In this document: piece after piece, positions 9,101 through 16,565 of the stretch
Layout: every line of letters begins with the position of its first letter
How positions within the stretch are numbered: the stretch's first letter is position 1
Assembly (NCBI RefSeq): GCF_005234135.1
Contig: NZ_CP039964.1
Coordinates: forward strand, 1,679,001-1,743,000
DNA length: 64,000 nt
Source: Pseudorhodobacter turbinis
GTDB lineage: Bacteria; Pseudomonadota; Alphaproteobacteria; Rhodobacterales; Rhodobacteraceae
Reading direction: 5' to 3'
Made by a program: the position numbers and the translations under genes
Notes under the pieces: generated by a model
What the model was told of the DNA's origin: nothing
Databases searched by the model: none
The model's input: the letters and a program-made list of their open reading frames with translations, nothing else

Positions 9101-11573
9101 CACGATGAAAGTGGTGGAGGTGACGGCAGGTGAAAACATCATCCCGATGGAGGTGACCGATGATTGGGGTGCAGGTGTCTATGTCACGGCCTCGGTCTTG
9201 CGGCCGATGGATGTGGCGGCAGGGCGCAACCCGGCGCGGGCGATGGGCCTTGCCCATGCCACCATCGACCCCGGCCACAAAGCGCTGGATGCGGTGATCG
9301 AGGTGGCCGATGAGGTCGCGCCGCGCGGCCCTCTGGAAGTTGCCGTAAAGCTGGACGGTGTGGCGGCAGGTGAAACCGCCTATGCCACGATTGCCGCTGT
9401 GGATGTGGGGATCTTGAACCTGACCTCCTTTGCCTCGCCCGACCCCAAGGGGCATTACTTTGGCCAACGCAAGCTTGGCGTGGGCATCCGCGATGTTTAT
9501 GGCCGGTTGATTGACGGGCTGAACGGGGCGGCAGGCGTGGTGCGGTCTGGCGGCGATGCGGCGGCCCAAGCGCGGCTAGAGGCCCCGCCTCCGACCGAGG
9601 AACTGGTCGCCTATTTCAGCGGGCCGGTGACGGTCGGTGCGGATGGCTATGCCCGTGCGACATTCGATTTGCCCTCCTTTAACGGCACGGTGCGGGTGAT
9701 GGCGGTTGCTTGGTCCAAAACCGGTGTCGGGCAGGCCGAAGCAGACGTTCTGGTCCGCGATCCGGTGGTTGTGACCGCAAGCCTGCCGCGCTTTATGTCC
9801 CCGGGTGACGAAAGCCGGATGCTGCTGGAGATTATGCATGCCAAAGGGCCTGCGGGGCGCATGGGTCTTGATATCACGGCCGAGGGTCTGACTTTGGGCG
9901 AAGTGCCCTCGGGGTTCGATCTGGAGGAAGGCGGCAAGGCCACCTTCGCGGTGCCTGTTATGGCGGGGCCGGAGGGCCTGCAAACGGTTTCGGTATCGCT
10001 AACAACACCTGACGGCAAGCAACTGACCAAAGCACTAACGATCCCCGTGCAGCGCAATGATCCTGAAATTGCGCGGACCACACGGCTGGAGCTGGCGGCA
10101 GGGGCGACCTTCACGCTGGATCAGGCGACCTTTGACGGCTTTGCGCCGGGGTCCGGCCTTGCGACCATGGCGGTGGGGCCAATTGCGCGACTGGATGCGC
10201 CGGGGCTGTTGGCGGCGCTGGACCGCTATCCCTATGGCTGCACCGAGCAGGTGACATCCCGCGCGCTGCCGTTGATCTACTTTGACCAAGTAGCGCAGGC
10301 GATGCAGTTGAAAGGGGCCGAAGACATCGCGCTCCGTATCACCCAAGCCGTGGAGGAAGTGCTGACCAACCAATCCTCGGAAGGGGGTTTTGGCCTTTGG
10401 GGGCCAAGTCAGGGCGATTATTGGCTGGATGCCTATGTCACCGATTTCCTAAGCCGCGCAAGGACGCAGGGCCATACGGTGCCCGATCGCGCCTTCCGTT
10501 CGGCCTTGGATAACCTGCGCAACCGCGTGAATTACACCGCCGATTTCGATGAAGGCGGCGAGGCGCTTGCCTATGCGTTGATGGTGCTGGCGCGTGAAGG
10601 GGCGGCGGCCATCGGGGATTTGCGTTACTATGCCGATGTAAAAGCCGATGCCTTTGCCACGCCAATCGCGCAGGCCCAGCTTGGGGCAGCGCTTGCCAGT
10701 TATGGCGATCAGCGGCGCGCCGATATGATGTTCTCGCGGGCCGGCGCACAGATTGCGTCCTATCAATCGCTGGATGATGCGCAGGTTTACCGCATCGATT
10801 ACGGCACTCGTCGACGCGATGTGGCAGCCGTGCTGACGCTGGCCGTCGAGGCCGGATCAGAGGTGCTGGATACAGAGGCCCTCGCCGTGGCGCTTCGCCC
10901 CGACGGGCGCAATCTTTCCACGCAAGAGGCAACATGGACTTTGCTTGCCGCCAATGCCCTGATCGACGGACCCGGCGCGGATGGTATCACCCTTAACGGC
11001 CAGCCGGTGGATGGCCCGCTGGTGCGCGTGCTGAAAACCGGTTCGGAACCCGTAGCCGTCACCAACGGGTCGGGAAAACCCGCCACCCTGACCCTCACCG
11101 CTTATGGTGTGCCAGAGGTGCCGGGGCCGGCGGCGGGCAACGGTTATGCCATCACCCGCAACTATTTCACGATGGAGGGCGCGCCCGTTTCGCTGCAATC
11201 GGGTGTTGCGGCGGGCGACCGAATGGTTGTGGTGCTAGAGGTCATTCCTTTCGGCAAGGCCGAGGCGCGCTTGATGGTCGCAGACCCGCTGCCCGCCGGG
11301 TTTGAGATTGATAACCCCAACCTTTTGCGCGGCGGTGATGTCGGCGGGCTGGATTGGCTGGACGTGCAAAATGAGGCTGAACATACCGAATTCCGGCAAG
11401 ATCGCTTTATCTCTCAGGTCGATTGGCAGGGGCAAAACGCGATGCGGCTGGCCTATGTCGTGCGCGCGGTATCGCCCGGCAGCTTCCACCACCCCGCAGC
11501 CTCGGTCGAGGATATGTACCGCCCCGACTACCGCGCCCAAACTGCAGCGGGCCGTGTGATGATCACGCAATGA
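6129..11573 (+). CDS. Alpha-2-macroglobulin family protein with N-terminal PAN/apple-like domain
   Basis: A very long (1814-residue) periplasmic protein of the bacterial alpha-2-macroglobulin family, which traps proteases that enter the periplasm. A signal peptide is evident (residues 1-26, ending LPLAAQ). Residues about 30-100 hold a Cys-rich PAN/apple-like module (CQKACTTNTACT, NGSCFLKAG). Macroglobulin-type beta-sandwich repeats follow. The thioester site GCTEQ is intact at residues 1370-1374 (Cys1371, Gln1374), so the protein can form a covalent bond with a target protease. Its stop overlaps the ATG of the next gene, pbpC, by the tetranucleotide ATGA. That pairing is common in Gram-negative bacteria and suggests defence of the periplasm combined with wall repair. 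AAAGG lies a suitable distance before the ATG. Confidence 0.93.
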   Translation: MAQFRKRNFGVVFAAILGLALPLAAQDLVPEKRFVLSRDVDLPGGDIASLFDTNLAACQKACTTNTACTAITFNSRNGSCFLKAGPGAPADYAGAFSGYVAKAAPGAATLAQTRAKELDFLRPDDFTNAHSLATGLAARHLTGQWTAQDHLAEAASAEAAGSPARAGAHVGAALNITDAAIDWAEYARLLRAAAASDSEARSELQDRALAATINGYLRAEHPALRHGILVEMAEVLEDRGRGRDMVPALRLAQSLQARSDTETALDAAIAKYGFRVTEHDVQSDSARPRICAQFSDDLAQTADDFAKFVQLDATGLTVEKSGDRQLCVEGVSHGARHTLTFRAGIPAADGQVTVNPVTITAYVRDRTPALRFAGRAYVLPKLGEGAALPIDSVNADKADLALFRVTDRNILRAIQDDYFGDPMPYWREADFARSIGANIWQGSAELAMEVNRDMTTRLPMAEALADQGAGIFALRASIPGTDGDDTAPAWQWFVVSDLGISTLSGTDGLHVVVRSLGTAGAKTGVSVDLLSRSNEVLGTVETDAQGYARFPAGLTRGQGALAPAMVVAKEGDTDMAFLSLTDPEFDLSDRGVEGREPAPPIDVFLTTDRGAYRAGETVYATALTRDAGAQAIEGLPLTAIVKRPDGVEYSRTLSQGTGGGHVFALPIAGSAPRGVWRLELRADLDAAPLTAKTFLVEDFLPERIDFTLTLPETPLRLGDRPNLTVKADYLFGAPGADLAIEGDVILRAAKGLAAFPGYRFGLEDEPFQTRMDGFGGQTTDSDGHATIALPLPEVDDPARPLEVTVVTRIAEGSGRPVERRVTRALQPSAAMIGVKPMFEDVVREGSDAQFSLVAVGPDATPVPMTVSWELSRIETRYQWYQEYGNWNWEPVTRRTRVAEGRADLEAATEISAAVEWGEYELTITQTDGGVAQTSTRFYAGWYAPADVTSTPDTLELSLDKPAYKPGEEAQLRIVPRAAGTALVSVLSNRLVTMKVVEVTAGENIIPMEVTDDWGAGVYVTASVLRPMDVAAGRNPARAMGLAHATIDPGHKALDAVIEVADEVAPRGPLEVAVKLDGVAAGETAYATIAAVDVGILNLTSFASPDPKGHYFGQRKLGVGIRDVYGRLIDGLNGAAGVVRSGGDAAAQARLEAPPPTEELVAYFSGPVTVGADGYARATFDLPSFNGTVRVMAVAWSKTGVGQAEADVLVRDPVVVTASLPRFMSPGDESRMLLEIMHAKGPAGRMGLDITAEGLTLGEVPSGFDLEEGGKATFAVPVMAGPEGLQTVSVSLTTPDGKQLTKALTIPVQRNDPEIARTTRLELAAGATFTLDQATFDGFAPGSGLATMAVGPIARLDAPGLLAALDRYPYGCTEQVTSRALPLIYFDQVAQAMQLKGAEDIALRITQAVEEVLTNQSSEGGFGLWGPSQGDYWLDAYVTDFLSRARTQGHTVPDRAFRSALDNLRNRVNYTADFDEGGEALAYALMVLAREGAAAIGDLRYYADVKADAFATPIAQAQLGAALASYGDQRRADMMFSRAGAQIASYQSLDDAQVYRIDYGTRRRDVAAVLTLAVEAGSEVLDTEALAVALRPDGRNLSTQEATWTLLAANALIDGPGADGITLNGQPVDGPLVRVLKTGSEPVAVTNGSGKPATLTLTAYGVPEVPGPAAGNGYAITRNYFTMEGAPVSLQSGVAAGDRMVVVLEVIPFGKAEARLMVADPLPAGFEIDNPNLLRGGDVGGLDWLDVQNEAEHTEFRQDRFISQVDWQGQNAMRLAYVVRAVSPGSFHHPAASVEDMYRPDYRAQTAAGRVMITQ

Positions 11574-13588
11574 CGGGCAGGCTTTTCGCGCTGGCCCTTG
11601 CGCTTTGGCTGGGGGCCGTGGCGCGTGATGCGGGGGATGCGTGGATTGACGCGACCGTGCTGCCCGATCTGGGCGTGGAGACTTCGGTAGAGGTGCTGGC
11701 CCGCGACGGCCGTTTGCTGCGCGCCTATACGGTTGCAGACGGTCGTTGGCGGATGGCTGTGGATGCGGTGGACCCGCGCTTTGCCGCGATGTTGATTGCC
11801 TATGAGGACAAGCGGTTTCACAGCCATTCCGGCGTCGATATCCGGGCGGCGTTGCGCGCGGTCGCGCAGGCGGTCCGGCACGGGCAGGTGGTCTCGGGCG
11901 GGTCCACGCTGACGATGCAAGTCGCGCGGTTGCTTGAGGACAGCGGTACGGGCCAACTGGCGGGCAAGCTGCGCCAAGTGCGGCTGGCGCTGGCGCTTGA
12001 ACAGCACCTAAGCAAACAGCAGATCTTGCAGCTTTACTATCTGATTGCGCCTTACGGTGGCAATCTGGAGGGGGTGCGGGCGGCATCACTTGCTTATTTC
12101 GGCAAGGAACCGACGCGGTTGACCCCCGCCCAATCGGCGCTGTTGGTCGCCCTGCCCCAAGCGCCCGAGGCGCGCCGGCCAGACCGCGCGCCTGATACCG
12201 CGACACTGGCACGCGACAAGGTGCTGACGCGGCTGGCAGCGGCAGGGGTAATTGCCCCCGATCAAGCACAGGCCGCGCGGCGCGAGGCTGTCCCGACCCT
12301 GCGCAAGGCTTTTCCAGCCCTCGCCCCGCATCTGGCAGATCGGGTGGTGCGCGCGGCACCCGATACCGCCCTGCACCGCACCACGATTGATGCTGCCCTC
12401 CAATCGCGGATTGAAAGCTTGGCAGCCGAGGCGGTGGCGGCCCATGGCGACCGCTTGCAAGTGGCGATTGTGGTGGCCGATCACCGCACGGCTGAGGTGT
12501 TGGCAAGCGTTGGATCAGCGGCCTACCGCGCCGATCTGCGGCAAGGGTTTGTCGATATGACGCGGGCGTATCGCAGCCCCGGATCCACCCTAAAACCTTT
12601 GGTTTATGCGCTGGCTTTTGACGAAGGCTTGGCCCATCCCGAAACATTGATTGAGGACAGGCCGATGGATTTCGGCGGCTATGCACCCCAAAATTTCGAC
12701 AAGATCTTTCGCGGTATGGTGCGAGTGCGCGAGGCGTTGCAGCTGTCACTTAACCTGCCGGTGGTGGCGCTGACGGATGCGCTTGGTCCCGCCAAGCTGA
12801 TGTCGGCTTTGCGCCGTGCAGGGGTGGATGCGCGACTGCGCGGCAAACCGGGGCTTGCGGTGGCGCTTGGCGGGGTGGGCGTAACGCTAGAGGATATGGT
12901 CGGGCTTTACGCCATGATTGCGCGGGGCGGTGTGGCGCGGCCCTTGCGGGTAACCGGTGCGGGTGCGGATGGCGCGCGGGTAATGTCGCGCGTGGCGGCG
13001 TGGCAAGTGGCGGATATACTGTCGGGGATGGCACCGCCCGTCGGCGCGCCGGTCAATCGCTTGGCCTATAAGACCGGCACCAGCTATGGCCACCGCGATG
13101 CTTGGGCAATCGGCTTTGACGGCGCGCATGTGGTGGGCGTCTGGATGGGGCGGGCGGATGGAACGCCTGTGCCGGGCGTCTTTGGCGGCGATCTGGCCGC
13201 TCCCGTGCTGTTTCAGGCGTTTGCGCGGATCAAGCGCGATCTGACCCCCCTGCCCTCGCCGCCCGCCTCTGCCTTGATGGTTGGCAATGCCGCCCTGCCA
13301 CAGCCGCTACGACAGTTCCGGTCGCGCAATGCGGTCTTTGCGGCGGTGGATGCGCCCGTGGTGGCTTTCCCGCCCGATGGTGCCGAGGTGGAGCTGATGG
13401 AGGATGGCCTGCTGTTGCGCGTGCAAGGGGGCGTGGGGCCGTTCACATGGCTTGTCGACGGGCGACCTGTTGTTGTTGCGGAACGTTCCCGCGCGTCGGT
13501 GGTGCAGGTGACGGGGCCGGGGTTTGTCGCAGTTTCCGTCATTGATGGCACGGGGCAATCGGCACAGGCACACGTCAGGTTGCGCTGA
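11570..13588 (+). CDS. pbpC: Penicillin-binding protein 1C (peptidoglycan glycosyltransferase/transpeptidase)
   Basis: A bifunctional murein synthase of 672 residues. After a short N-terminal membrane anchor comes the glycosyltransferase family 51 domain, with the catalytic-Glu motif EDKRFHSHSGVD (about 78-90) and GGSTLTMQVARLL. The transpeptidase domain has SxxK (Ser339-Thr-Leu-Lys342), SxN (SLNLP) and KTGT (Lys501). The last 90 residues match the C-terminal beta domain typical of PBP1C (rich in VVAFPPDGAEV-like strands). The start is fixed by the ATGA overlap with the macroglobulin gene; a longer open frame begins at 11423 but overlaps it deeply. Coupled translation implies one operon and a joint role in periplasmic defence or repair. 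Confidence 0.93.
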   Translation: MTGRLFALALALWLGAVARDAGDAWIDATVLPDLGVETSVEVLARDGRLLRAYTVADGRWRMAVDAVDPRFAAMLIAYEDKRFHSHSGVDIRAALRAVAQAVRHGQVVSGGSTLTMQVARLLEDSGTGQLAGKLRQVRLALALEQHLSKQQILQLYYLIAPYGGNLEGVRAASLAYFGKEPTRLTPAQSALLVALPQAPEARRPDRAPDTATLARDKVLTRLAAAGVIAPDQAQAARREAVPTLRKAFPALAPHLADRVVRAAPDTALHRTTIDAALQSRIESLAAEAVAAHGDRLQVAIVVADHRTAEVLASVGSAAYRADLRQGFVDMTRAYRSPGSTLKPLVYALAFDEGLAHPETLIEDRPMDFGGYAPQNFDKIFRGMVRVREALQLSLNLPVVALTDALGPAKLMSALRRAGVDARLRGKPGLAVALGGVGVTLEDMVGLYAMIARGGVARPLRVTGAGADGARVMSRVAAWQVADILSGMAPPVGAPVNRLAYKTGTSYGHRDAWAIGFDGAHVVGVWMGRADGTPVPGVFGGDLAAPVLFQAFARIKRDLTPLPSPPASALMVGNAALPQPLRQFRSRNAVFAAVDAPVVAFPPDGAEVELMEDGLLLRVQGGVGPFTWLVDGRPVVVAERSRASVVQVTGPGFVAVSVIDGTGQSAQAHVRLR

Positions 13589-13602
13589 GGGCGCGAACGC
13601 CC
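13589..13602. terminator. Small hairpin between convergent pbpC and thiolase genes
   Basis: GGGCG, loop CGAA, CGCCC forms a 5-bp stem directly after the pbpC stop. There is no T-run, so it is at best a weak shared terminator for the two convergent genes. Confidence 0.3.
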
Positions 13603-13615
13603 CCAGCCAGTCACG

Positions 13616-14791
13616 TCAGATGCGTTCAATCGCGATTGCGATGCCCTGACCGCCGCCGATGCACATGGTGATCAGGCCGATCTTGCCGCCCGTGCGCTCC
13701 AGCTCATAAAGCGCCTTTACGGTCAGGATCGCACCCGTTGCCCCGACGGGGTGGCCCAAGGCAATCGCCCCGCCATTTGGATTGACGCGGGCATCATCCA
13801 GACCCAGCTCACGCGAAACGGCAATGGCTTGGGCGGCAAAAGCTTCATTTGATTCAATGACATCGAAGTCACTGACCTTAAGGCCGGTCTTTGCCATCAG
13901 CGCCCGAATGGCAGGGATCGGGCCATAACCCATCACCTCGGGACGCACACCGGCCACCGCATAGCCAAGGATACGGGCGCGCGGTGTCAGGCCGGCTTTT
14001 TCGGCCGCATCGGCACGGGCAAGCACCAAGGCCGCGGCGCCGTCATTGATCCCCGAGGCGTTGCCCGCCGTCACGGTGCCGTCTTTTTGAAACACGGTGC
14101 GCAGACCCGCAAGCGCCTCAAGGCTGGTGGCTTTGGGGTGTTCGTCGGTGTCGAACACCGTGACGCCTTTGCGGGATTTCACCTCAATCGGGGCGATTTG
14201 ATCGGTGAAATGGCCCGCTGCAATCGCCGCCGCGGCGCGGGTTTGGCTTTGCAGGGCAAAGGCATCCTGATCGGCGCGGGAAATGGTGGATTCAGCGGCA
14301 ACATTTTCAGCCGTCACCCCCATATGGCCGGTGCCGAACGGGCAGGTCAGCGCGCCCGTCATCATATCTTGCGCCGCAGCATCCCCCATCTTTTGACCCC
14401 AGCGCGCGGCTGGCAGGATATAGGGGCTGCGGCTCATGCATTCCGCGCCGCCGGCCAGCGCGAAATCCGCATCGCCCAGCATCAGGGCCTGCGCCGCCGA
14501 GATAATCGCCTGCGCACCAGAGCCACACAGACGGTTCACATTCATCGCAGGTGTCACATCAGGGATGCCCGCCTGAATTGCCGCAACACGCGACAGATAC
14601 ATATCGCGCGGCTCGGTGTTGATAACATGGCCAAACACCACCTGCCCGATCTGGTCCGGTGCAATACCTGCACGCTCAATCGCGGCCTTGGCGGCATGGG
14701 TGGCAAGATCAATCGGGGCAAAGCCCGAAAGCGCGCCGCCAAAGGTGCCGATGGCGGTACGCGCGCCGGAAAGGATGACGATATCAGTCAT
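13616..14791 (-). CDS. Acetyl-CoA C-acyltransferase (thiolase)
   Basis: A 391-residue thiolase, the normal family length. It either condenses two acetyl-CoA units to acetoacetyl-CoA or cleaves 3-ketoacyl-CoA. The nucleophile Cys lies in NRLCGSGAQ (about residue 88). The other active-site motifs are NEAFAAQ, GGAIALGHPVGATG with the catalytic His, and the second Cys in CIGGGQG near the end. The ATG at 14791 begins MTDIVILSGARTAIG, the classic start of the family; the frame stays open far upstream but that extension is not thiolase-like. It resembles PhaA/BktB-type biosynthetic enzymes, but with no phaB or fad genes beside it I cannot separate polyhydroxyalkanoate synthesis from degradation. Confidence 0.93.
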   Translation of the reverse strand: MTDIVILSGARTAIGTFGGALSGFAPIDLATHAAKAAIERAGIAPDQIGQVVFGHVINTEPRDMYLSRVAAIQAGIPDVTPAMNVNRLCGSGAQAIISAAQALMLGDADFALAGGAECMSRSPYILPAARWGQKMGDAAAQDMMTGALTCPFGTGHMGVTAENVAAESTISRADQDAFALQSQTRAAAAIAAGHFTDQIAPIEVKSRKGVTVFDTDEHPKATSLEALAGLRTVFQKDGTVTAGNASGINDGAAALVLARADAAEKAGLTPRARILGYAVAGVRPEVMGYGPIPAIRALMAKTGLKVSDFDVIESNEAFAAQAIAVSRELGLDDARVNPNGGAIALGHPVGATGAILTVKALYELERTGGKIGLITMCIGGGQGIAIAIERI

Positions 14792-14923
14792 GGGAACAGC
14801 CTTTTGATACATGGGTTTGTGCCAAGGATCGCATTGAAGCGCACCCATCGCAAGACCCACCCAATATTGGGATTCGACGTCACGAATTTTGCGCACTACA
14901 ATTTTCGAAAAGGGAGAAGTGAT

Positions 14924-15277
14924 ATGACATATATTGATGCGTTCGTGGCCCCCGTTCCCAAGAGCAAGCTGGACGAGTATTTCGTGATTGCCGCGAAAAT
15001 GGCCCCTATGTGGAAGGCCCACGGCGTGCTTTCCGTGGTAGAGACACGGCCGGATGATGTGCCAATGGGCAAGGTCACCTCTTTTCCGCGCGCCGTGCAA
15101 TGCGGCCCGGGTGAGGTGCCTGTGTTTGGCTACATGACCTACCGCGACCGCGCCCACCGCGACGCGGTTATGGAGGCGGCGATGGCCGACCCCGAGATCG
15201 GCAAGCTGATGATGGAGGCGCCGATGGATGGCAAACGCATGATCTTTGGCGGGTTTACGATCGAAACGGACGCTTAA
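14924..15277 (+). CDS. DUF1428 family protein
   Basis: A small 117-residue cytoplasmic protein of the DUF1428 (YbaA-like) family, recognisable from its start MTYIDAFVAPVPKSK and the patterns VVETRPDDVP, GKVTSFPRAV and FGYMTYRDRAHRD. The fold is a dimeric alpha-beta barrel; the function is unknown. The ATG at 14924 has a good ribosome-binding site (AGGGAGAAG) just upstream. A longer frame runs in from 14087 but lies antisense to the thiolase and is not credible. The gene is divergent from the thiolase, so the 130 bases between them probably carry both promoters. Confidence 0.88.
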   Translation: MTYIDAFVAPVPKSKLDEYFVIAAKMAPMWKAHGVLSVVETRPDDVPMGKVTSFPRAVQCGPGEVPVFGYMTYRDRAHRDAVMEAAMADPEIGKLMMEAPMDGKRMIFGGFTIETDA

Positions 15278-15319
15278 CACCCTCTGGCGTCCGGCTGCGG
15301 CACGGGTTAAACCGCCTTC

Positions 15320-16411
15320 ATGCGACAAACATTGACCCAGATCTACGATGCCAAAATCGCCGAGGGCAGCCTGCGGGCTGATCCGGCACAACACGCCATT
15401 CTGCCGGTGCTGGAAACCATCCGTGTCTGGGCCGAGGCGCAGGGAGAACGCAAATCAGGCCTACTGTCGAGCCTGTTTCGCAAGCCCGCACCGGCCCCTA
15501 AAGGCTTGTATCTATGGGGCGGCGTAGGGCGCGGGAAATCCATGGTGATGGATCTTTTCATCGCCGCCACCGACAGCCCTGCAAAACGGCGCGTGCATTT
15601 CCATGCCTTTATGCAAGAAATCCACCGCGGTATGCATGAGGCCCGCAAACAAGGCGTCGATGACGCGTTGGAACCGGTCGCCGATGCGATCATCCGCGAT
15701 ATTCGCCTGCTCGCCTTTGATGAGATGCAGATCACCGATATTACCGATGCGATGATCGTCGGGCGTTTGTTTGAAAAGCTGTTTGCCGCCGGCGTTGTGG
15801 TTGTGACCACCTCAAACCGCGTCCCCGAAGAGCTGTATAAAGACGGGCTGAACCGCGTGTTGTTCTTGCCGTTTATCGACCTGCTGCGCGACCAAATGCA
15901 GGTTGTCGCACTCGAAAGCCCAAATGATTACCGCCAGCACCGGCTTGAGGGCGCGCAGGTCTATTTCCATCCCGCAGGCAAGGCGCGGGCCGATATCGAT
16001 GCAATCTGGGCCGATCTTTCAGGCGGTGACGAAGAGGTGCTGCGCCTGCCGGTAAATGGCCGCGAGGTAGAGGTGCCGCGCTATGCCAATGGCGTCGGGC
16101 GCGCCACCTTCTGGGATCTTTGCGCCAAGCCGCTTGGCCCCGCCGATTATCTGGCGATTGCACAAGCTGTGCGTGTGTTGGTGCTGGAAGATATCCCGCA
16201 GCTTTCATCCAGCAACTACAATGAGGCAAAGCGGTTCGTGACCCTGATTGACGCGCTCTATGAGGCGAAGGTGCGGCTGGTGGCCTCGGCCGCCGATACG
16301 CCGGAACGACTTTATATCGAGGGTGCCGGCAGCTTTGAATTTGAACGCACCGCAAGTCGTTTGCGCGAAATGCAGGCCGCAGATTGGGGCCAGTCAGAGC
16401 CGTTGCCATAG
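15320..16411 (+). CDS. zapE: ZapE/AFG1-like ATPase
   Basis: A 363-residue AFG1-type P-loop ATPase. In Enterobacteria ZapE destabilises FtsZ polymers at the division ring; the mitochondrial relative Afg1 helps degrade respiratory subunits. Walker A is GGVGRGKS (Lys73) and Walker B is LLAFDEMQITD (about 130). The arginine-containing stretch VVVTTSNRVPEELYKDGL is typical of the family, and the C-terminal half contains PQLSSSNYNEAKRFVTLIDALY. Full length with no oddities. It ends only 10 bases before a tRNA-Cys-like sequence that marks the edge of the decayed island. Confidence 0.9.
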   Translation: MRQTLTQIYDAKIAEGSLRADPAQHAILPVLETIRVWAEAQGERKSGLLSSLFRKPAPAPKGLYLWGGVGRGKSMVMDLFIAATDSPAKRRVHFHAFMQEIHRGMHEARKQGVDDALEPVADAIIRDIRLLAFDEMQITDITDAMIVGRLFEKLFAAGVVVVTTSNRVPEELYKDGLNRVLFLPFIDLLRDQMQVVALESPNDYRQHRLEGAQVYFHPAGKARADIDAIWADLSGGDEEVLRLPVNGREVEVPRYANGVGRATFWDLCAKPLGPADYLAIAQAVRVLVLEDIPQLSSSNYNEAKRFVTLIDALYEAKVRLVASAADTPERLYIEGAGSFEFERTASRLREMQAADWGQSEPLP

Positions 16412-16420
16412 CGCAAACAC

Positions 16421-16489
16421 GGTGATGGCAATGGTCAACAACGGATTGCAAATCCGTGTACACGAGTTCGATTCTCGTACTCGCCTCCA
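16421..16489 (+). tRNA. tRNA-Cys-like sequence (GCA) with shortened D arm, probably a pseudo-tRNA / island boundary
   Basis: The anticodon arm is perfect (stem ACGGA/TCCGT, loop TTGCAAA, anticodon GCA for Cys). So is the T arm (ACGAG, TTCGATT, CTCGT), and the 3' end reads ACTCGCC-T-CCA. The 5' half does not complete a normal tRNA: only about 13 bases separate a possible acceptor strand GGTGATG from the anticodon stem where about 19 are expected, and two of seven acceptor pairs fail. I read it as a damaged tRNA-Cys or a 3' fragment left by integration. A near-copy of its 3' part recurs at 21848-21881. Confidence 0.45.
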
Positions 16490-16565
16490 TTTAAAATCAA
16501 ACACTTAGAGTATTCCTTCCCATGCTTGGGCCCACCGTTTACAGGGGCGTTTACATTTTTGTGCC

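Noticed and set aside
8565..9569. 334-codon open frame on the minus strand
   Set aside because: Antisense to the macroglobulin gene; His/Arg/Gly-rich product typical of a shadow frame.
14087..14923. Possible N-terminal extension of the DUF1428 gene
   Set aside because: It would run antisense through the thiolase; the family start and a good ribosome-binding site are at 14924.
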